A DNA stretch of 64,000 nucleotides from Brachypodium distachyon (taxonomy: Eukaryota > Streptophyta > Magnoliopsida > Poales > Poaceae): positions 40,196,855 through 40,260,854 of the forward strand of contig NC_016131.3 of the NCBI RefSeq assembly GCF_000005505.3. The letters are read 5' to 3'. This document shows positions 11,129 to 23,220 of the stretch, in pieces (the first letter of the stretch is position 1; every line of letters starts with the position of its first letter). A program made the position numbers and the translations under genes. The notes below the pieces were generated by a model. The model saw only the letters and a list, made by a program, of their open reading frames with translations. It was not told where the DNA came from and did not search any database.

Positions 11129-12105
11129 TCAAGGCTTGAAACTTGGCATAGATTTTAATATACGCCACTTTTGCTTAAGAACCGCAAATGAACGCTCAAT
11201 GACATTGCGAAGGGATGAGTGCAAGAAGTTGAATATCTCATCCCTCCCTTGAAGTACACGGCCATGACGAAGACGGAACTCCGGTAGATGGTATGTACTC
11301 CCCTTGATCGGTGCAAGGTATCTAGTTCGGTTAGGATAACCAGAATCCATGAGGTAGTACTTGTCTACAAGTAAACAACAAGTTAGCTTTAAAAAATGAA
11401 GAAAAAGAATATCATCAAGAATAAGTTTGTACCTTTGGGAGGGACGGGAAAAGAAGGAAAATTTGCCAATGCATGATTGAGGACCCTTGTATCATGTACA
11501 GATCCGGGCCAACCAGCAACCGCAAAGATAAACCTCATGTCGAAGTCACACATCGCTAGCACATTCTGAGATGTATATCCATGTCGACATGTGTAGTTCA
11601 CCGTTTCATCGGTTGGGACAATAACAGGGATATGTGTTCCATCAATAGCGCCAATAGCTCCCCTGAAATGAGGCCAAAAACGTTCTTCTCTGACCTTATC
11701 ATGTTCGACACTGAAAGTAGGATCTCTCGGCTTGATTTTGTGTTTCGATAACTTGCACAGACATCTCAATACTTCCTTGAACTTTGTGTGAACTCTCCAC
11801 AGCGACCGTGTAAAACGGTTTTCAACTTGTGCAAATGATTGCGGGCCTCCAACAATCCATAAGAACATAGCTAATGACTCAATTGATGAGACACGGCTAG
11901 TGGACCTCAAACCATAGGACGACACCAACAGATCATGAAGTGCCATAAAAACCTCAGGGCTCATCCGAAACATCTTATAAAAATATCTAGGACGCTGAAA
12001 GCACCTCATGACCCACTGCAAACCAGTTTCAGGAGTTGATCTATACGAATCTTTCTTCAGTGTAGTTGTTACCCATCTCTCCAAGGATAGCAGCATGACG
12101 AGCAA
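11129..12105 (-). pseudogene. PIF/Harbinger DDE transposase with one premature stop
   Basis: Exon 1 is 12105-11433 and exon 2 starts at 11364; the 68-bp intron (11365-11432) has GT-AG ends and keeps the frame. The protein is a DDE_Tnp_4-type nuclease that cuts and pastes the element. Catalytic residues lie in GAIDGTHIPV (first Asp), GWPGSVHDTRVL (second Asp) and VIERSFAVLKQKW (Glu). An in-frame TGA at 11131-11129 ends the frame after SMPSFKP. The same frame stays open beyond it to 10871 with ACIALHNFIRDSK, the usual family C terminus. The stop sits where the family normally has an Arg or Gln-type codon, so a C-to-T change of CGA is likely. The true N terminus is uncertain: a coding-like stretch in another frame lies at about 12170-12060. 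Confidence 0.85.
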
Positions 12106-12189
12106 GTTCAGCTAGGTGTGCTAGTCCATCCCGCCCCTTTTTGGCCACATCCAACATGCTTTCATCCATCTACATCGGACAAATATAAC

Positions 12190-12330
12190 TTCACATCAAT
12201 ATGATGGCAAAAAATGAAAGAAATGACAAGGACAAAAATATGACAGGGACAATAACTCCTGGCAAATATGACAGGGACAATAACTCCTGACAAAAATATG
12301 ACAGGGACAATAACTCATAACACAATAGAA
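12190..12330 (+). repeat. three short tandem repeats of about 29 bp
   Basis: The unit atgacagggacaataactc begins at about 12240, 12268 and 12298. It lies between the two Harbinger genes, just upstream of the transposase on its coding strand. Confidence 0.8.
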
Positions 12331-12437
12331 GATAACACGGTTCAAGAAAAATATTAATGGTTCACAACACACAACTAGCAAATAGGTAGTTCATAACACA
12401 AGAGAAGATAACATGGGGCCAGCTACATGTGCCTCGA

Positions 12438-13394
12438 CTACTTCTCATGCACCCTCTCCAGCAAATCCAATCTTCCTTCTTTTGTTTCCAGCAAGGTAAA
12501 GATCTTCCTAAATTCTGGCTTCACTATCAGAAAGGTAGCCGTATGCATCAAAGCAGTCTTCTCTTTCACTCCACATTCTTTTACCAACTTCATAACCTCG
12601 GCAATGGTAGGAATTTGGTTGACTGAAGAAGGACCTGATGATGATGAAACACTATCAGATATCTTCTTTGATGCATCTCCTATTTGTGCACAAGTGGTCT
12701 TGTACAAACGAAGGAAAGGGCTCTTCTCTTCCTTATCTTGCTCAATTTTGCGCTTCTTGGTTTCTTTTCCTTTCTTCACTGAAGGCAACTTCGGTGAATC
12801 GATGTCATCATCTTTCTCTACCTCCATAATATAATCATCTCCGGAATCATCAGAAGATAAATCCCCAGGACATGCTGCAGTAACCCCAGTGACATGTGCA
12901 TTAGAAAACAAGATGTCCAAATCATGCAGCTGACTGGGACCACGTTTCCTGAACCTCACATGGTTGCACTTGATTCCTTTTTCTGGATTGTTGCATTTCT
13001 ACAATTCAAGAATATGAGCAAGTTAACTAGTGCATACGGATTAGCATGGTTTGTGCAGAAAACATAAAAATACAACTATTCTTACCCGAAGATGCTCATC
13101 CCACCATTCCTTTGATGCATCAACAATATTCGTTGCATCAATCCATCCCAGACCATTAGCGGCATTTTTCAGCTCCATAAACCATGTATAGGACTGTTTC
13201 ATGTTGTCCCATTTGTTCTTAAATTGTGTCTTGGCTAGTTTCTTTCCCGTTTTTGCAGCAAATTTATCCTCAAGGTTCTTCCAACCTTTGTTGTTCAAAT
13301 AGGTAGTAGGCCTATTTCCAGCAAGTACCTCCTCTTTGCAAATATCAACAAAATGTTTGACATTTGCCTCATCCCAAACTGCCTTCTCACCCAT
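12438..13394 (-). CDS. PIF/Harbinger ORF1, Myb/SANT-like DNA-binding protein
   Basis: Exon 1 is 13394-13086 and exon 2 is 12998-12438; the intron 12999-13085 has GT-AG ends. The joined frame gives 289 aa with no stop. Residues about 3-95 form a Myb_DNA-bind_3-type trihelix domain, with VWDEANVKHFVDICKEEV, KGWKNLEDKF and QFKNKWDNMKQSY. A Ser/Lys-rich middle and a helical C-terminal part follow. In this superfamily ORF1 helps the transposase bind the ends and enter the nucleus. It lies upstream of the transposase on the same strand, the usual order. It is the only undamaged gene of the element. Confidence 0.85.
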
Positions 13395-13439
13395 ACTTTA
13401 ATAAAAAAGTTTGGGACAAACATTACTTCAGTGACAATG

Positions 13440-14300
13440 CAACAATCTATACCAGCACAATTCCATAATTGTAATAAACAGTATATTATTGTAATAATTC
13501 ATAAATTATTGTAACGATCCATAATCATAGCCAGACGATTGTACTGCAGACACCGGCGTGAGGATTTGGAGGATGATGCGCAGGGGGCTTTGGAGGGGAT
13601 TGGGGTGAGGATTTGGAGGGGATGAGGAGGCATACCTGAGAAGAGGAAGCGCCGGTGGGGAGCAGGGGCGGGCCGCCGTCGGTGTCTGCAGGTTGGAGGG
13701 GAACGGGGTGAGGATTTGGAGAGGAAGCGCCGGTCGGAGGCATACCTGAGGATCTGCAGCCTTTGTAATACCTGAAGCGGGGGAAGCGGGGGCAGCGGGG
13801 GCGGCTCTGCTGCGCCTCCCTGTGGTCGGGCGCCAGAGAGGAAGTGGGGGACAGGCCGGGCCGGCGTCGGGCGTCGGGGCAGGGCGGCCTGGGACGGTGG
13901 TCGGGCAAGGAAGGCCGTCGGGGCGCACTGCCGGTGGGTAAGGAGGCGGGCGGGGACAAGCGTCGAGGCGCGCCGCCGCCGGTAGGGTTCGCCGGTGGGG
14001 GAAAGGGCTGGCGGCGAGGAGCGCCGGGTAGGGTTCCAGCAGCCTTGCTCGATGCGGGAGAAGAAAGGTTGTGCCTTTTGTTTCGGTCGGGGCAGGGAAG
14101 GGTGCACGCGAATCGTTTTCACTTATCGGTGGCAAGGTGGGTAATTAACCTGAAGTTGGCAAAGTAAAGCAACCCAAAAGTATCTCTGGATCTACTTTGA
14201 GAATTGTACTACGAAAAGCAGATTGCTTTTTTGCTTTTTGCTGTGGAAAAGAACCCTTTGGTTAGCTTTTTTTGCTTTTTGAAAGCAAAAGCAGAAAAGC
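13440..14300 (-). promoter_or_regulatory. GC-rich leader of the Harbinger element
   Basis: This lies upstream of ORF1 on its coding strand. It is strongly GC-rich and gives long overlapping open frames on both strands (about 13499-14167) with Pro/Arg-rich, low-complexity translations. I read these as composition artefacts. The region probably holds the element's promoter and 5' UTR. Confidence 0.5.
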
Positions 14301-14322
14301 ACCCTAACCAAACGCACCCTTA

Positions 14323-14686
14323 GTCCGTCTATTCCCGTCTAACTTTTTAAACTAAAATCTTATAAAATATATCAACAACTATGGTGCCAAATGAGTGTCA
14401 TTAGATTCATTGTGAAATATATCTTCATAGTATTTACGTCTGTCATTGTATATGTTCATATTTTTTGCTATAAAGTTTGGTCAAAATTTAGAACGTTTGG
14501 CTGATAACATTTTCATAATATTTTGGCTTTCTCTAATCGATAAGTTAACCTGATGATTAACCGTATTACTAAGTATGGAAAATTCATTGCTTAGAAAACA
14601 TAAGTACATTTGAAGATTGATTATAAAATAGCACTGGCGGTCACTGAATCTGGCATGTTGTTAGATGACGCCCTTAACGGTATCAA
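14323..14686. other. AT-rich spacer with decayed MITE-like sequence
   Basis: The stretch contains ctataaagtttggtcaaa and related motifs common in old grass MITEs of the Stowaway type. Ends are not recognisable. No gene is supported. Confidence 0.35.
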
Positions 14687-15567
14687 AGCATCTCTAGCAG
14701 ACCCCACAAAAGCTGATCCGGAAAAACACGTATTCGGTAAGCTGAAATTTTTGTTTTTCGGTACCAATTTGGCTGGGACAGAACAGATACCTCTTGCCTA
14801 ATCTGCAAAACCGGATATTCACACTTAGCCCATGTGTGGTCCATCTAGTGTCATCTTCCTCCTTGCGCAAACACTGGCACGTAAAAACATCACACACCTA
14901 TCTTTATAAATCACCGTCTAATTCATTAACTCTAAACCGTTTATCCTCAAATTGAACCTTGAGATTTAGTCTTCATCAACACATAAACCGATTCAGATCG
15001 TCAATGGCGACTCCAATCAAACCCAATCAAATCGAATGAGCGAAACAACTAAAATCTGGACACATAAAACCACGGCAATTATCCACAGCGGCACAACACA
15101 GCAAGCAACCGGCCGCTCGAGCTCGCGAACCTTTCGAAGGACTTCTGCCTCGTCACAGCGGCAGAGGCACAACCTCAGCGCCGACCACCTCTTCCTCATC
15201 GCGGAGGACGCCACCAAGGGCAGAGGAGGTTGCGGGGGCTGCAGCGGCGCCGGCCAGAGGCAGGGAAGGACGCGGCGAGGCCGTGAAATTTAGAAGGAGG
15301 CGGCGGCCGTAGGCTCGAAATGGAAAGCGCGGGATGAATTTTCATCGGGCCAACCGTTTTTTGGGAGAGGTAGGGTACCGAAACATCTCGCGTGAAAACC
15401 TGGAGAGACAGCGTGTGAGCGGGTGATATTCGGTTGGTGCGGAAAAAAATTATTCGGGTTTCGAAAATAATTGGTATCTATTCGGATCGTTTTTTAAAAC
15501 AAAAATCATAAACTGACGGTTATTTTGCGGATCGGAACGATACGGTGATCTGCCTGCCAGAGATGCT
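14687..15567. mobile_element. possible non-autonomous DNA element with imperfect inverted ends
   Basis: The left end agcatctctagcag (14687-14700) matches the inverted right end agcatctctggcag (15554-15567) with one mismatch. Ends of the type GAGCATCTC are common among grass Mutator-like and related elements. Inside lie a GC-rich block (15090-15300) and AT-rich arms. No transposase is visible, and a target duplication was not evident, which lowers confidence. The GC-rich block might be a captured gene piece. Confidence 0.35.
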
Positions 15568-16780
15568 CTCAGATAGCGTTGACCATGGTTTCAACAATCC
15601 AACCAACCCATCCAGACCAGCCCACTTTAACCCATATAAGGAACTCTTAGGTGGGCTGGTTCCCTGAACCAAACCAGGCCATTATATCCTTACCTTACGT
15701 GGATGGTTTGGCTTAGAAGCGGCAAACCCACCCACGGAAACAGAAACACATCGAGGAGAGTCTGGGCGGCGGCCGACTGCGAGGAAGAATAGAACGAAGA
15801 AGAGGCTGGGCGACGGCCGGCGGCGAGGTGCCGAGATGGCGGCGCCGGCGCTCTGCACCCGCTGCATCTCCTCTCGTCGGCACGGCGCCGGCCCGGAGGT
15901 CGCTCGCGCGGCAGATCTGGGCGGGAGACGGCGGATCCGGGCGGGAGGCGGCGAGGTGAGGTAGACGGGGAGTCGAGGTGGAGCAGGATCGGCGGAGGAT
16001 GCAGAGGGACGGCGGTTGTCGTGCTCCTCCAACCCTAATCTCCCTGACAGCCGGATTCAGAGGATCGGCATGCCGCGAGCTGGCCGCCGCGGCGTCGCGC
16101 ACGACGTGGCCCACGCCGGGGTCGACGAGGACGGAGGCGACGAGCCGCTCGACCTCGCTCTCCGCCGCCACTGCAACAGAGCCCCGGGCGCCCCAGCTGC
16201 GGCTTCTTCCGCTGCGCCCGCTTCAGCGCCGCGAGGAACGCGTTCGACGGCGCCGGGACGTGGTTATTGCAGCCGTCACTCGTGACAACGGCGAGACGGT
16301 CGAGGGCTGTTTGTATATGTATGCCTTGTTTGCATGCTTCTGTTAGTAGAAATGTAGAACTGATCTGTAGTATAAATTCTGCATGTGTTCAGTTTGTCAT
16401 TAGAGAACCCACGAACCCATCCAACACAAGCCAACCCACCGACTAATTACAATCCAGCCAACCCATCTAAACCCATCCAAACCATAATATCCCCACCCAC
16501 GAAATTAAATCGGGAAAACCCACCTAACCCGCTTCAACCCAACCAAGCAAACCTGACAGGCATATCAAAGTTATCTTGGCGAGAGTGAGAGTCAAAGAAA
16601 TCAACCGTACGACGATCAATCCTGGAAGGACTTCATGGAAAATTTGAAGGCACGAAGAGTCAGTGCAGGAGATAGTCTCCGAAAACCCCTCCAGAATCAC
16701 GAGTACCGAGTTACGATTCTAAGAGGGCGGATTCTCTCTTAACTTCTCCAGAGATGTAAACCACACGTGGGTGGGTCCTT
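15568..16780. other. GC-rich and CCCA-rich spacer without a supported gene
   Basis: The region 15720-16280 is GC-rich and open in several frames on both strands with Arg/Ala/Pro-rich translations, none recognisable. Related aacccatcca motifs occur at 15600-15650 and repeatedly at 16395-16550, so the two flanks may belong to one old repeat. An expressed gene cannot be excluded but nothing supports one. Confidence 0.3.
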
Positions 16781-16793
16781 GACTTACAATTCT

Positions 16794-18925
16794 TTTTTCT
16801 TTTTGGAACAAGGAGCGAGCTCCCGATTTCAGTTCAGGTCCACACAAGGTTCAGACAGAAAAAGAGACAGTCGCCAGTTACTCCTGGACGACCAAACTTT
16901 ACCGGTGACAAAACACCATCCTCTAAAGCCTATTACAGAATCAAAGCGACCAACAGGCTGCAGAATTAAAACACATCAACCAGCTTCTAAACGTCTCCAG
17001 GAGCTCCACCCATATGACTTGTTCAGAATCTCCACCACCACTTTCTTCAGAATACTCGAAGCTCTCAACAATTGCGCCTTTGTATCAGGCTTCTGTAAAA
17101 TGGACCAAGCATCAATCCAGTAACATAGTGAGAACACTAGATTAGCGGGGGTACTTATTTTGAAAACAGATAGAATTTCTACTCTTCCACATGGACCAAC
17201 ATAAAGCAGCAGAACCAATAATTATTGCTTGCCTACACTTGGCGGAAAAAGATTCAAACCAGGTATGAAAATCTGTCATAGCTGTAGGAAAGGAACCAAA
17301 ACCAAAAGTACCCAACTACCCTCCAAATGAATCTAGAAACTAGACAAGAGAGAAATAAATGATCTATAGTCTCATCTCCTCCACAAAATACACATTCCTT
17401 GGGGTCCTTCCAGCCCCTATGCAATAGATTATCTCTAGTTAAGATGCTATTCCTTTCAACCAGCCACATAAATACCTTGATCTTAAGGGGAAGTTTCGTT
17501 TTCCAGAAATATTTAAAGGGGAAAACAATCTGTCTAGTTACCAGAACATTGTAAAAGGACTTGACAGAGAATTGACCATTTTTTTTTCAAAAGCCAGCGG
17601 CCTATCGGCTTGCTCTCCTGGAACTACTTGAGAACACAAGGCTTTGAGATCCTCCCATAACTAGAATGTCTCGGGACTAAAGTTTCTTCTAAAAGTCATA
17701 TGCTGACATCCCCCATGGAGAGCATCAGCCACAGTGATGTAATGATTCATAGAAATGTTGAATAATTTATGAAACCTATTGTTAAAAGACTCATCTCCCA
17801 GCCAAACATCCTCCCAGAACAAGACATTCTTACCATTACCAACTATTTTCCTACTAAACTTATTATAAATGTTCTAATATAATAAAATCCTTACACGGGC
17901 CGGGTCAAAATCCTGCGTGGCGACGACCAAGTCAACAAACTCCAAAGGTCGGTCAATTTGCCAACAAGGCATAGTCAGGCCAACTAGGCGCCAATCAAAA
18001 GAGTCAACGAGTTAAGCCTCTCATACCATGGTCAAAAGGGAAGAGGAGCTTGAGTAGGGGCCAAAAAAGGTGTAGGGATGAGGCTTTTGGTTCATGATGG
18101 ACCTCAAGGGTAGCCATGATCTTTTGACATGGACCCCTAGGCTGTAAATACCTCCTCCCTTCATGAGGCATGTATCATTCACTCTCAACTTGAATAAGAT
18201 CAAAGGAGAGAGGGCTAGAGCAACCTAAGGAGTCTGCTCTCGAGTGCTTGGCTCGAGCCTAGACTCGACTCAACTTAGAAAGCCTAGTTTCGAGGTTCCG
18301 GGCCGTCTAGTACGGTCTCGACTCAAAGTAGAGGGATCGGGTTAAAGTCTCGAGGGTATCCCAACCTCGCTACTTGGGAAGACGAGTTCGGCCCAAGTCC
18401 GAGGCAGCTCCGAGAGATCTCTCGTCATAGGTGACTTGGGAAGACAAGTTCGGCCGAAGCACCTAGCAAACGACCCCCTCGAAGGCTCTTCTAACATTGG
18501 ACTAAGCCGTGCCCGCAGGATCGACAGAACCTATTTAAAAAATATCGACGTGTCAACTTGTTCAAGTGTACGGCGACATTCGCTATAAGACCGACGTACA
18601 TGTCCTACATACTGTTCTCACACTTTTGCCATCGAGCATTGACATCCCATACTCTTGTTGTTTTCTAGAACAACAACAATAAATATCTTTAACCTGCATC
18701 AAGCCATGCCATGAATGTGACTGACGAGTCTTATTCTCACACTGACCAAGTGTCTCTTTACTTAAATACTTAGCCCTAAGCATCTGCTGCCAAAGACCAT
18801 TTCCATTTTCAAGTCTCCACCACCATTTACCTAAATAACAAATATTCTTGACAGTTAAATCAGCCACCACAAGCCCTCCTTGTTCTTTGGGTTGACAAAT
18901 TATTGGCAACTCACGAGGTGGTCTC
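16794..18925 (-). mobile_element. 5'-truncated LINE with 13-bp target duplication, split by a solo LTR
   Basis: The 13-bp sequence GACTTACAATTCT flanks the element at 16781-16793 and 18926-18938. A T-rich run directly after the left copy is the A-tail of a minus-strand LINE. Coding parts in order on the minus strand are: ICQPKEQGGLVVADLTVKN to MQVKDIY (about 18909-18684); then, beyond the solo LTR, KIVGNGKNVLFWEDVWLGD (from about 17850); zf-RVT with ECVFCGGDETIDHLF (17469-17254); and the C-terminal tail ending at 16976. Several stops interrupt the frame. The reverse transcriptase core is missing, as expected for 5' truncation. Confidence 0.88.
17870..18678 (+). mobile_element. solo LTR (809 bp) inside the LINE
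   Basis: The sequence starts TGTTCTA and ends in caacaaca. It is flanked by the 5-bp duplication ATAAA at 17865-17869 and 18679-18683. Removing it joins the LINE frame KDIY to NKFSRKIVGNGKN, which confirms the boundaries. TG...CA ends, a 5-bp duplication and no internal region are the signs of a solo LTR left by LTR-LTR recombination. A TATA-like gctgtaaatacc near 18140 suggests plus orientation. The family is not identified. Confidence 0.9.
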
Positions 18926-18938
18926 GACTTACAATTCT

Positions 18939-20200
18939 AAGGAGAAGACGGCGGTGTGAGCAGTGTTCATGTCGGATCCGGTGGCTCCTGTGGTGGGCTG
19001 AAGTACGTCACTATCTCGTTCACGGAGGAAAATTGTTCCTCAACTCCGCATTGCCAGAAAGACATGTTCTAGACGTCTCCCCTATCATCGGCCGCGCCCG
19101 GGTACACCGCGTGTTGATCGATGGTGGCAGGGCAGCTCGTTTACGATCATTAGCTTGTGTACAGTATCATGTAGTACTCCGTATTTTGTTGTGCACATGT
19201 TTCTAGAGATTAAGAGAACATGCGGATGTTCAACACTCCCTCAAAGAAAATGTTGAGCAGAATTGCCGATTGCGGTACTGGCATGATCTGATGGGATCTT
19301 CTCTCTTTGCCTATGTATAGACCATTAATCATAGCATCAAACAATTAGCAGTGAAGAACAACCCGCACTAACATATAAGTACTCCTACAATAGTTGACCT
19401 ACTGCAACCCCTTTAAATATGTGGTCAAATCATCTCAAATATCCAAGGTACAACTAACCTTAAAATGGTCTCGGTCGAACAAAAATAATTACGCAAGTCC
19501 GCCAGTCATCATTGATAACTAATTCACTTTTAAACCTTCTACATGCTGGCTCCTCTGATGGTTTAAAGCTAAGCGACGGCGACTTATGTTATAAAAGTAC
19601 AAGCATCTTCGGTAACCCGGCATGCATAGGTTATTAGGAACTGGTTCGTAATGTCTAGTCATTGATGCTCACATTTATCATTACTCAACTCATCTGTATC
19701 GGTAAGCCGACCCGTAACAGTGCTTTGAGTTAGTTAAGAGTTCAAATATGTGTTTATGTCTATTACATAACTTGGATATAAGAAAATTCTACTTTTGTGA
19801 TACATACTGTACTACGTGTAACTCATTTGGTTGGAAAAATGGATGTACAACTTTCTGTCACCTAAATTCAAGCCTTTGCAGATGTTAATTTTTTTTATAA
19901 GGATATTTCCTACGTTTTTCTTCAAAAGATCCTCCGAAATTGTGGTTGGGCGTGTTTTTCTTTTCTAAGATTTTTTGTATCCAATTCTTCTGATTAACCT
20001 TTTGGGTCTTTTCCTGATTAACCTTTTGTATCCAATTCTTCTGATTTTGCCGTTCCTGGATACAAGATGTTCTGACTCGTTCTAAGTCAAGAACTTCATA
20101 AAATTTGATTAACTGTGTACAACAAAATTTACAAACATCGACAACTTAAAATTAATTTTATTATATCCGTCATAAAATATATTTTCATAGTATTACTTAT
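18939..20200. other. intergenic, no supported gene
   Basis: The 5' part (18940-19210) is moderately GC-rich and continues the sequence interrupted by the LINE. The rest is AT-rich. At 20090-20200 lies one half of a decayed MITE, whose other half follows the next LINE at 22988-23080. No coding evidence was found. Confidence 0.35.
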
Positions 20201-20214
20201 TTGATATTGTAGAT

Positions 20215-22973
20215 TTTTTTTCTAGAATACGCCTAGGCAGGCGTATCATAATTATAAGAAGAATTACCGGGACGCGGTTAAATGCCCGGAGGCCTTAGCG
20301 TTAGGGATTACTCGCTTACATTCCACGACTCACGCACCCTTACAAAAGGAGTTAGGGTTCTATCCTTAAACAGTCCCGCGCTCTCCCAAGCGGCGCCTTC
20401 TTGCTCAATAGAGTGAGCCACCATCGACACGCACGGACGAACCCCCTCGAAAACATTCCGGTGTCGCCAAAGGCACCAGCAAATGAGGATGATTCTCGTA
20501 GCGAAGTCCCTGCGAGTTCTTCGGTCGTCAAAATGTAGGCCGGACCACCACTGCATCAAGCCAAGCTGACCACCCGGCACCAGATCCAGCTGCCTCCATC
20601 TCTTGAGGAAGATGTCCCAAATCTGTCCGGCGAAGACACACCCGACCATAAGGTGGGAAATGGTCTCAGGTTCCTGGTCGCAGGAGGGACAATGCGCCGG
20701 GTGCGGCATACCACGACGACACAAACAGTCTGTAGTCTAACAACGGCCTCTAAGAGCAAGCCAAACGAGCACCTTGCAACGGCTCGGTGCCCTAGAACTC
20801 CAGAGATTGTCGGCACATGGGGCAGCCTCTCTCCCGGAGAAGAAAGCACCGTAGGCCGAGGATGCCGTGTATAAACCGGAACGGTCTAGGTTCCACCTGA
20901 AGACGTCGTCGTCCGGCAACAGTTCCACCGCCTAAACCAGCTCCCAAACCGCAAAGAACTCATCAAACTCCTGGCAGGCCAGAGAGGCACACACGCCATG
21001 CACCCAAGCATTGTCGTTCAAGGCATCGGCAACCGAGATCTTCCGAGCGCTAGGAGTCAAAAAAGCAGACAAGGTTGGAGCAATCATATCGAGGCTCACA
21101 CCATCCAACCAACGATCAATCCAGAACAGTGTACGCTGTCCATTTCCCACCGAGACCATGACAGCCGCATGAAACAAGTCAAGCGACTGATCCGAGATTT
21201 GCAGATTAAGGTCAGCCCACGGTTTCGCACTATCCGTCCTTTGGAGCCAGCACCATCTAGCTCTCAATGCCACATTTAGTAGCCGTAGGTTCGGAAGACC
21301 TAGGCCACCCATCAACTTCGGAGAGCAGACCGAGTCCCACACAACCAAGTAATGCCCACCACGAACATCGCGACGACCCTTCCAAAGGAAGCCACAACAA
21401 ATCTTTTGATGTTCTCAATGAGCTTCACCGGAAGGTCTAGGGAAAGCATGGCATAGACCGGCATGGCACAAAGGGTCGACTGCACCAAAGTCAACCTGCC
21501 CCTGAAGGAGAGCAAGGGCGCCGACCACATCTTCAGCTTACCAGCCACTTTATCGATGAGGGTGTGGAGTTGCGTCGCCGACAGTCTTCTCAGCCCGAGA
21601 AGAATGCCAAGGTCGTAGCAAGGAAAAGGTTGGACCACACATCCCAGTCTTTGTCCCACCAAGGCCTCCTGCTCAACGGTGCAACGAATAAGGTGCGCTG
21701 AGGTTTTTCCAAAATTAATTCGGAGCCCCGAAGCGCAGCCGAAGTCCTCAAGAATGGCAACACAAGCCTCCAGTTCCTCTTCCACAAGCTTAAGGAAGAT
21801 CACCGCATCGTCCGCGAAGAACGAGGAGCGTTGCTTGAGACCACAACGAGCCAAAGGTGACAACAGACCACATCGTTGAGCATTCACCATCATAGCATGA
21901 AGCACATCCATGGCAAGGATGAATAACATGGGAGAGAGCGGGTCTCCCTGCCGCAAACCACGATGGTGCAGGATGTCCCTACCGGGGATGCCATTGACCA
22001 ACTACCTAGTCGAGGAGGAGCCAAGTAAGGCACCAATCCAACCAATCCACCTACGGCTAAAGCCAAGCCAACGCAAGACATCAAAAAGGAAGGACCAATT
22101 CAACGAGTCGAAAGCATTGGTGATGTCCAACTTTAAAAGCACCGCGGGCTGCTTCAACTGATGTAACCGTCGGGCAGCGCCTTGCACCAACTGGAAGTTA
22201 TCATGGAGACAACGACCATGCACAAAAGCACCCTGGTGGGCCCCCACAAGGCGAGGTAACTCCAGGCCAAGGTGGTTGGCCAACACCTTGGAGATCAACT
22301 TACCGATAGCATGAATAAGGCTAATCGGCCGGAAATCACGAATGGATTCCGCCACTTGCAGCTTGGGGAGGAGACAGATAAGGGCCTGGTTAGTCGCCTC
22401 CAGGCCACGCACATCAAGAGAGGTGAAGGCCCTGAAACAAGCCATAATGTCCTCCTTGATAATGGGCCAACACGAGGTGAAGAACCGTCCCGTGAAGCCG
22501 TCTGGGCCCGGGCATTTGTCCGGCGAGAGATTCCTCACTGCCATCCACACCTCCTCCTCCGAGAAGTCGCCGTCCAGGCCCAAGGGAGGAGCCGAAGGCA
22601 GGCCCAAGAACTGGGGGTCCAAAGCAAAAGGACGGTCCTCGACGGAGCCCAACAAAGCACCGAAGAAATCATCCGCAACCGAGGAGATCCCATCATGGCC
22701 GAAATCAGCCCCCCGTCCACTCGGAGAGAAGCAATGTAATTTTTCTGTTTGCGCTGACTAGCATGAAGATGAAAGAACTTAGTGTTTGCATCCCCCTCCT
22801 TGAGCCACAGAAGGCGGGAGCGTTGCCGAGCGATTGTTCTTTCAAGAGAGCAAAGGCCTAAAAGCTTCTTCTTCAGAAGAGAGCGAAGGCGTCTCTCATG
22901 ATCAGACAAGGGCCACCTCTCCATAGCCACATCAAACCGTAAAATCACCTCCGTGGCCACCAAGATTTGAACC
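20215..22973 (-). mobile_element. LINE (L1-type) with reverse transcriptase and 14-bp target duplication
   Basis: The duplication TTGATATTGTAGAT is at 20201-20214 and 22974-22987, with a T-run following the left copy. On the minus strand ORF2 starts inside the protein at about 22963. It contains PGPDGFTGRFF, FRPISLIHAIGKLISKVLA, LKLDITNAFDSLNW, GLRQGDPLSPMLFILAMD and the catalytic FADDA box. Later come the thumb (GGLGLPNLRLLNVALRARW), GNGQRTLFWIDRW and zf-RVT (CPSCDQEPETISHLMVGC), ending at a stop at 20308. At least three frame changes (near 22535, 22000 and 21350) kill it. Endonuclease and ORF1 are absent, so it is 5'-truncated. Confidence 0.92.
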
Positions 22974-22987
22974 TTGATATTGTAGAT

Positions 22988-23220
22988 ATTGTTACATTAT
23001 TCTATAAATTCGGTCAAACTTATTAAACTTTGAGTTCGGACAACTGAAGTTACAACATCTTATATTTAGGAATAATTGTACTACATGTAGAGCGTGAAAT
23101 TTAGAAGGAAAACAAATCTAGTTATACTCCGTGAAAACAAATCTAAAGGCAAAAAGACTATCTAAAAGCATTGATCCATTCTCTAAGTAGTGCAACGTAG
23201 CGCTTTGTTTTGGCTCTATG
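22988..23220. other. right half of a decayed MITE and spacer
   Basis: The sequence ataaattcggtcaaactt resembles the ends of old T-rich grass MITEs and matches in style the sequence just left of the LINE at 20090-20200. The LINE probably landed inside this MITE. Confidence 0.35.

Larger units (their letters stand above)
10551..14319 (-). mobile_element. complete PIF/Harbinger DNA transposon (3769 bp)
   Basis: Both ends carry the identical 14-bp terminal inverted repeat GGGTGCGTTTGGTT, at 10551-10564 and inverted at 14306-14319. They are flanked by the 3-bp duplication TTA (10548-10550 and 14320-14322), diagnostic of PIF/Harbinger. Subterminal regions on both sides are rich in tgcttttgctttt-like motifs. 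Inside, both expected genes run on the minus strand: a Myb/SANT-like ORF1 upstream and a DDE transposase downstream. ORF1 is open; the transposase has one in-frame TGA. Intact ends and a perfect duplication point to a fairly young insertion. Confidence 0.95.

Noticed and set aside
13499..14167. Long overlapping open frames on both strands, up to 209 codons
   Set aside because: They lie in a very GC-rich part of the Harbinger leader, and their Pro/Arg/Ala-rich translations show no domain. High GC removes stops by chance.
15682..16346. Overlapping frames of 89-152 codons on both strands
   Set aside because: The translations are Arg/Ala/Pro-rich with no family resemblance, no splice-linked continuation and no matching start context.
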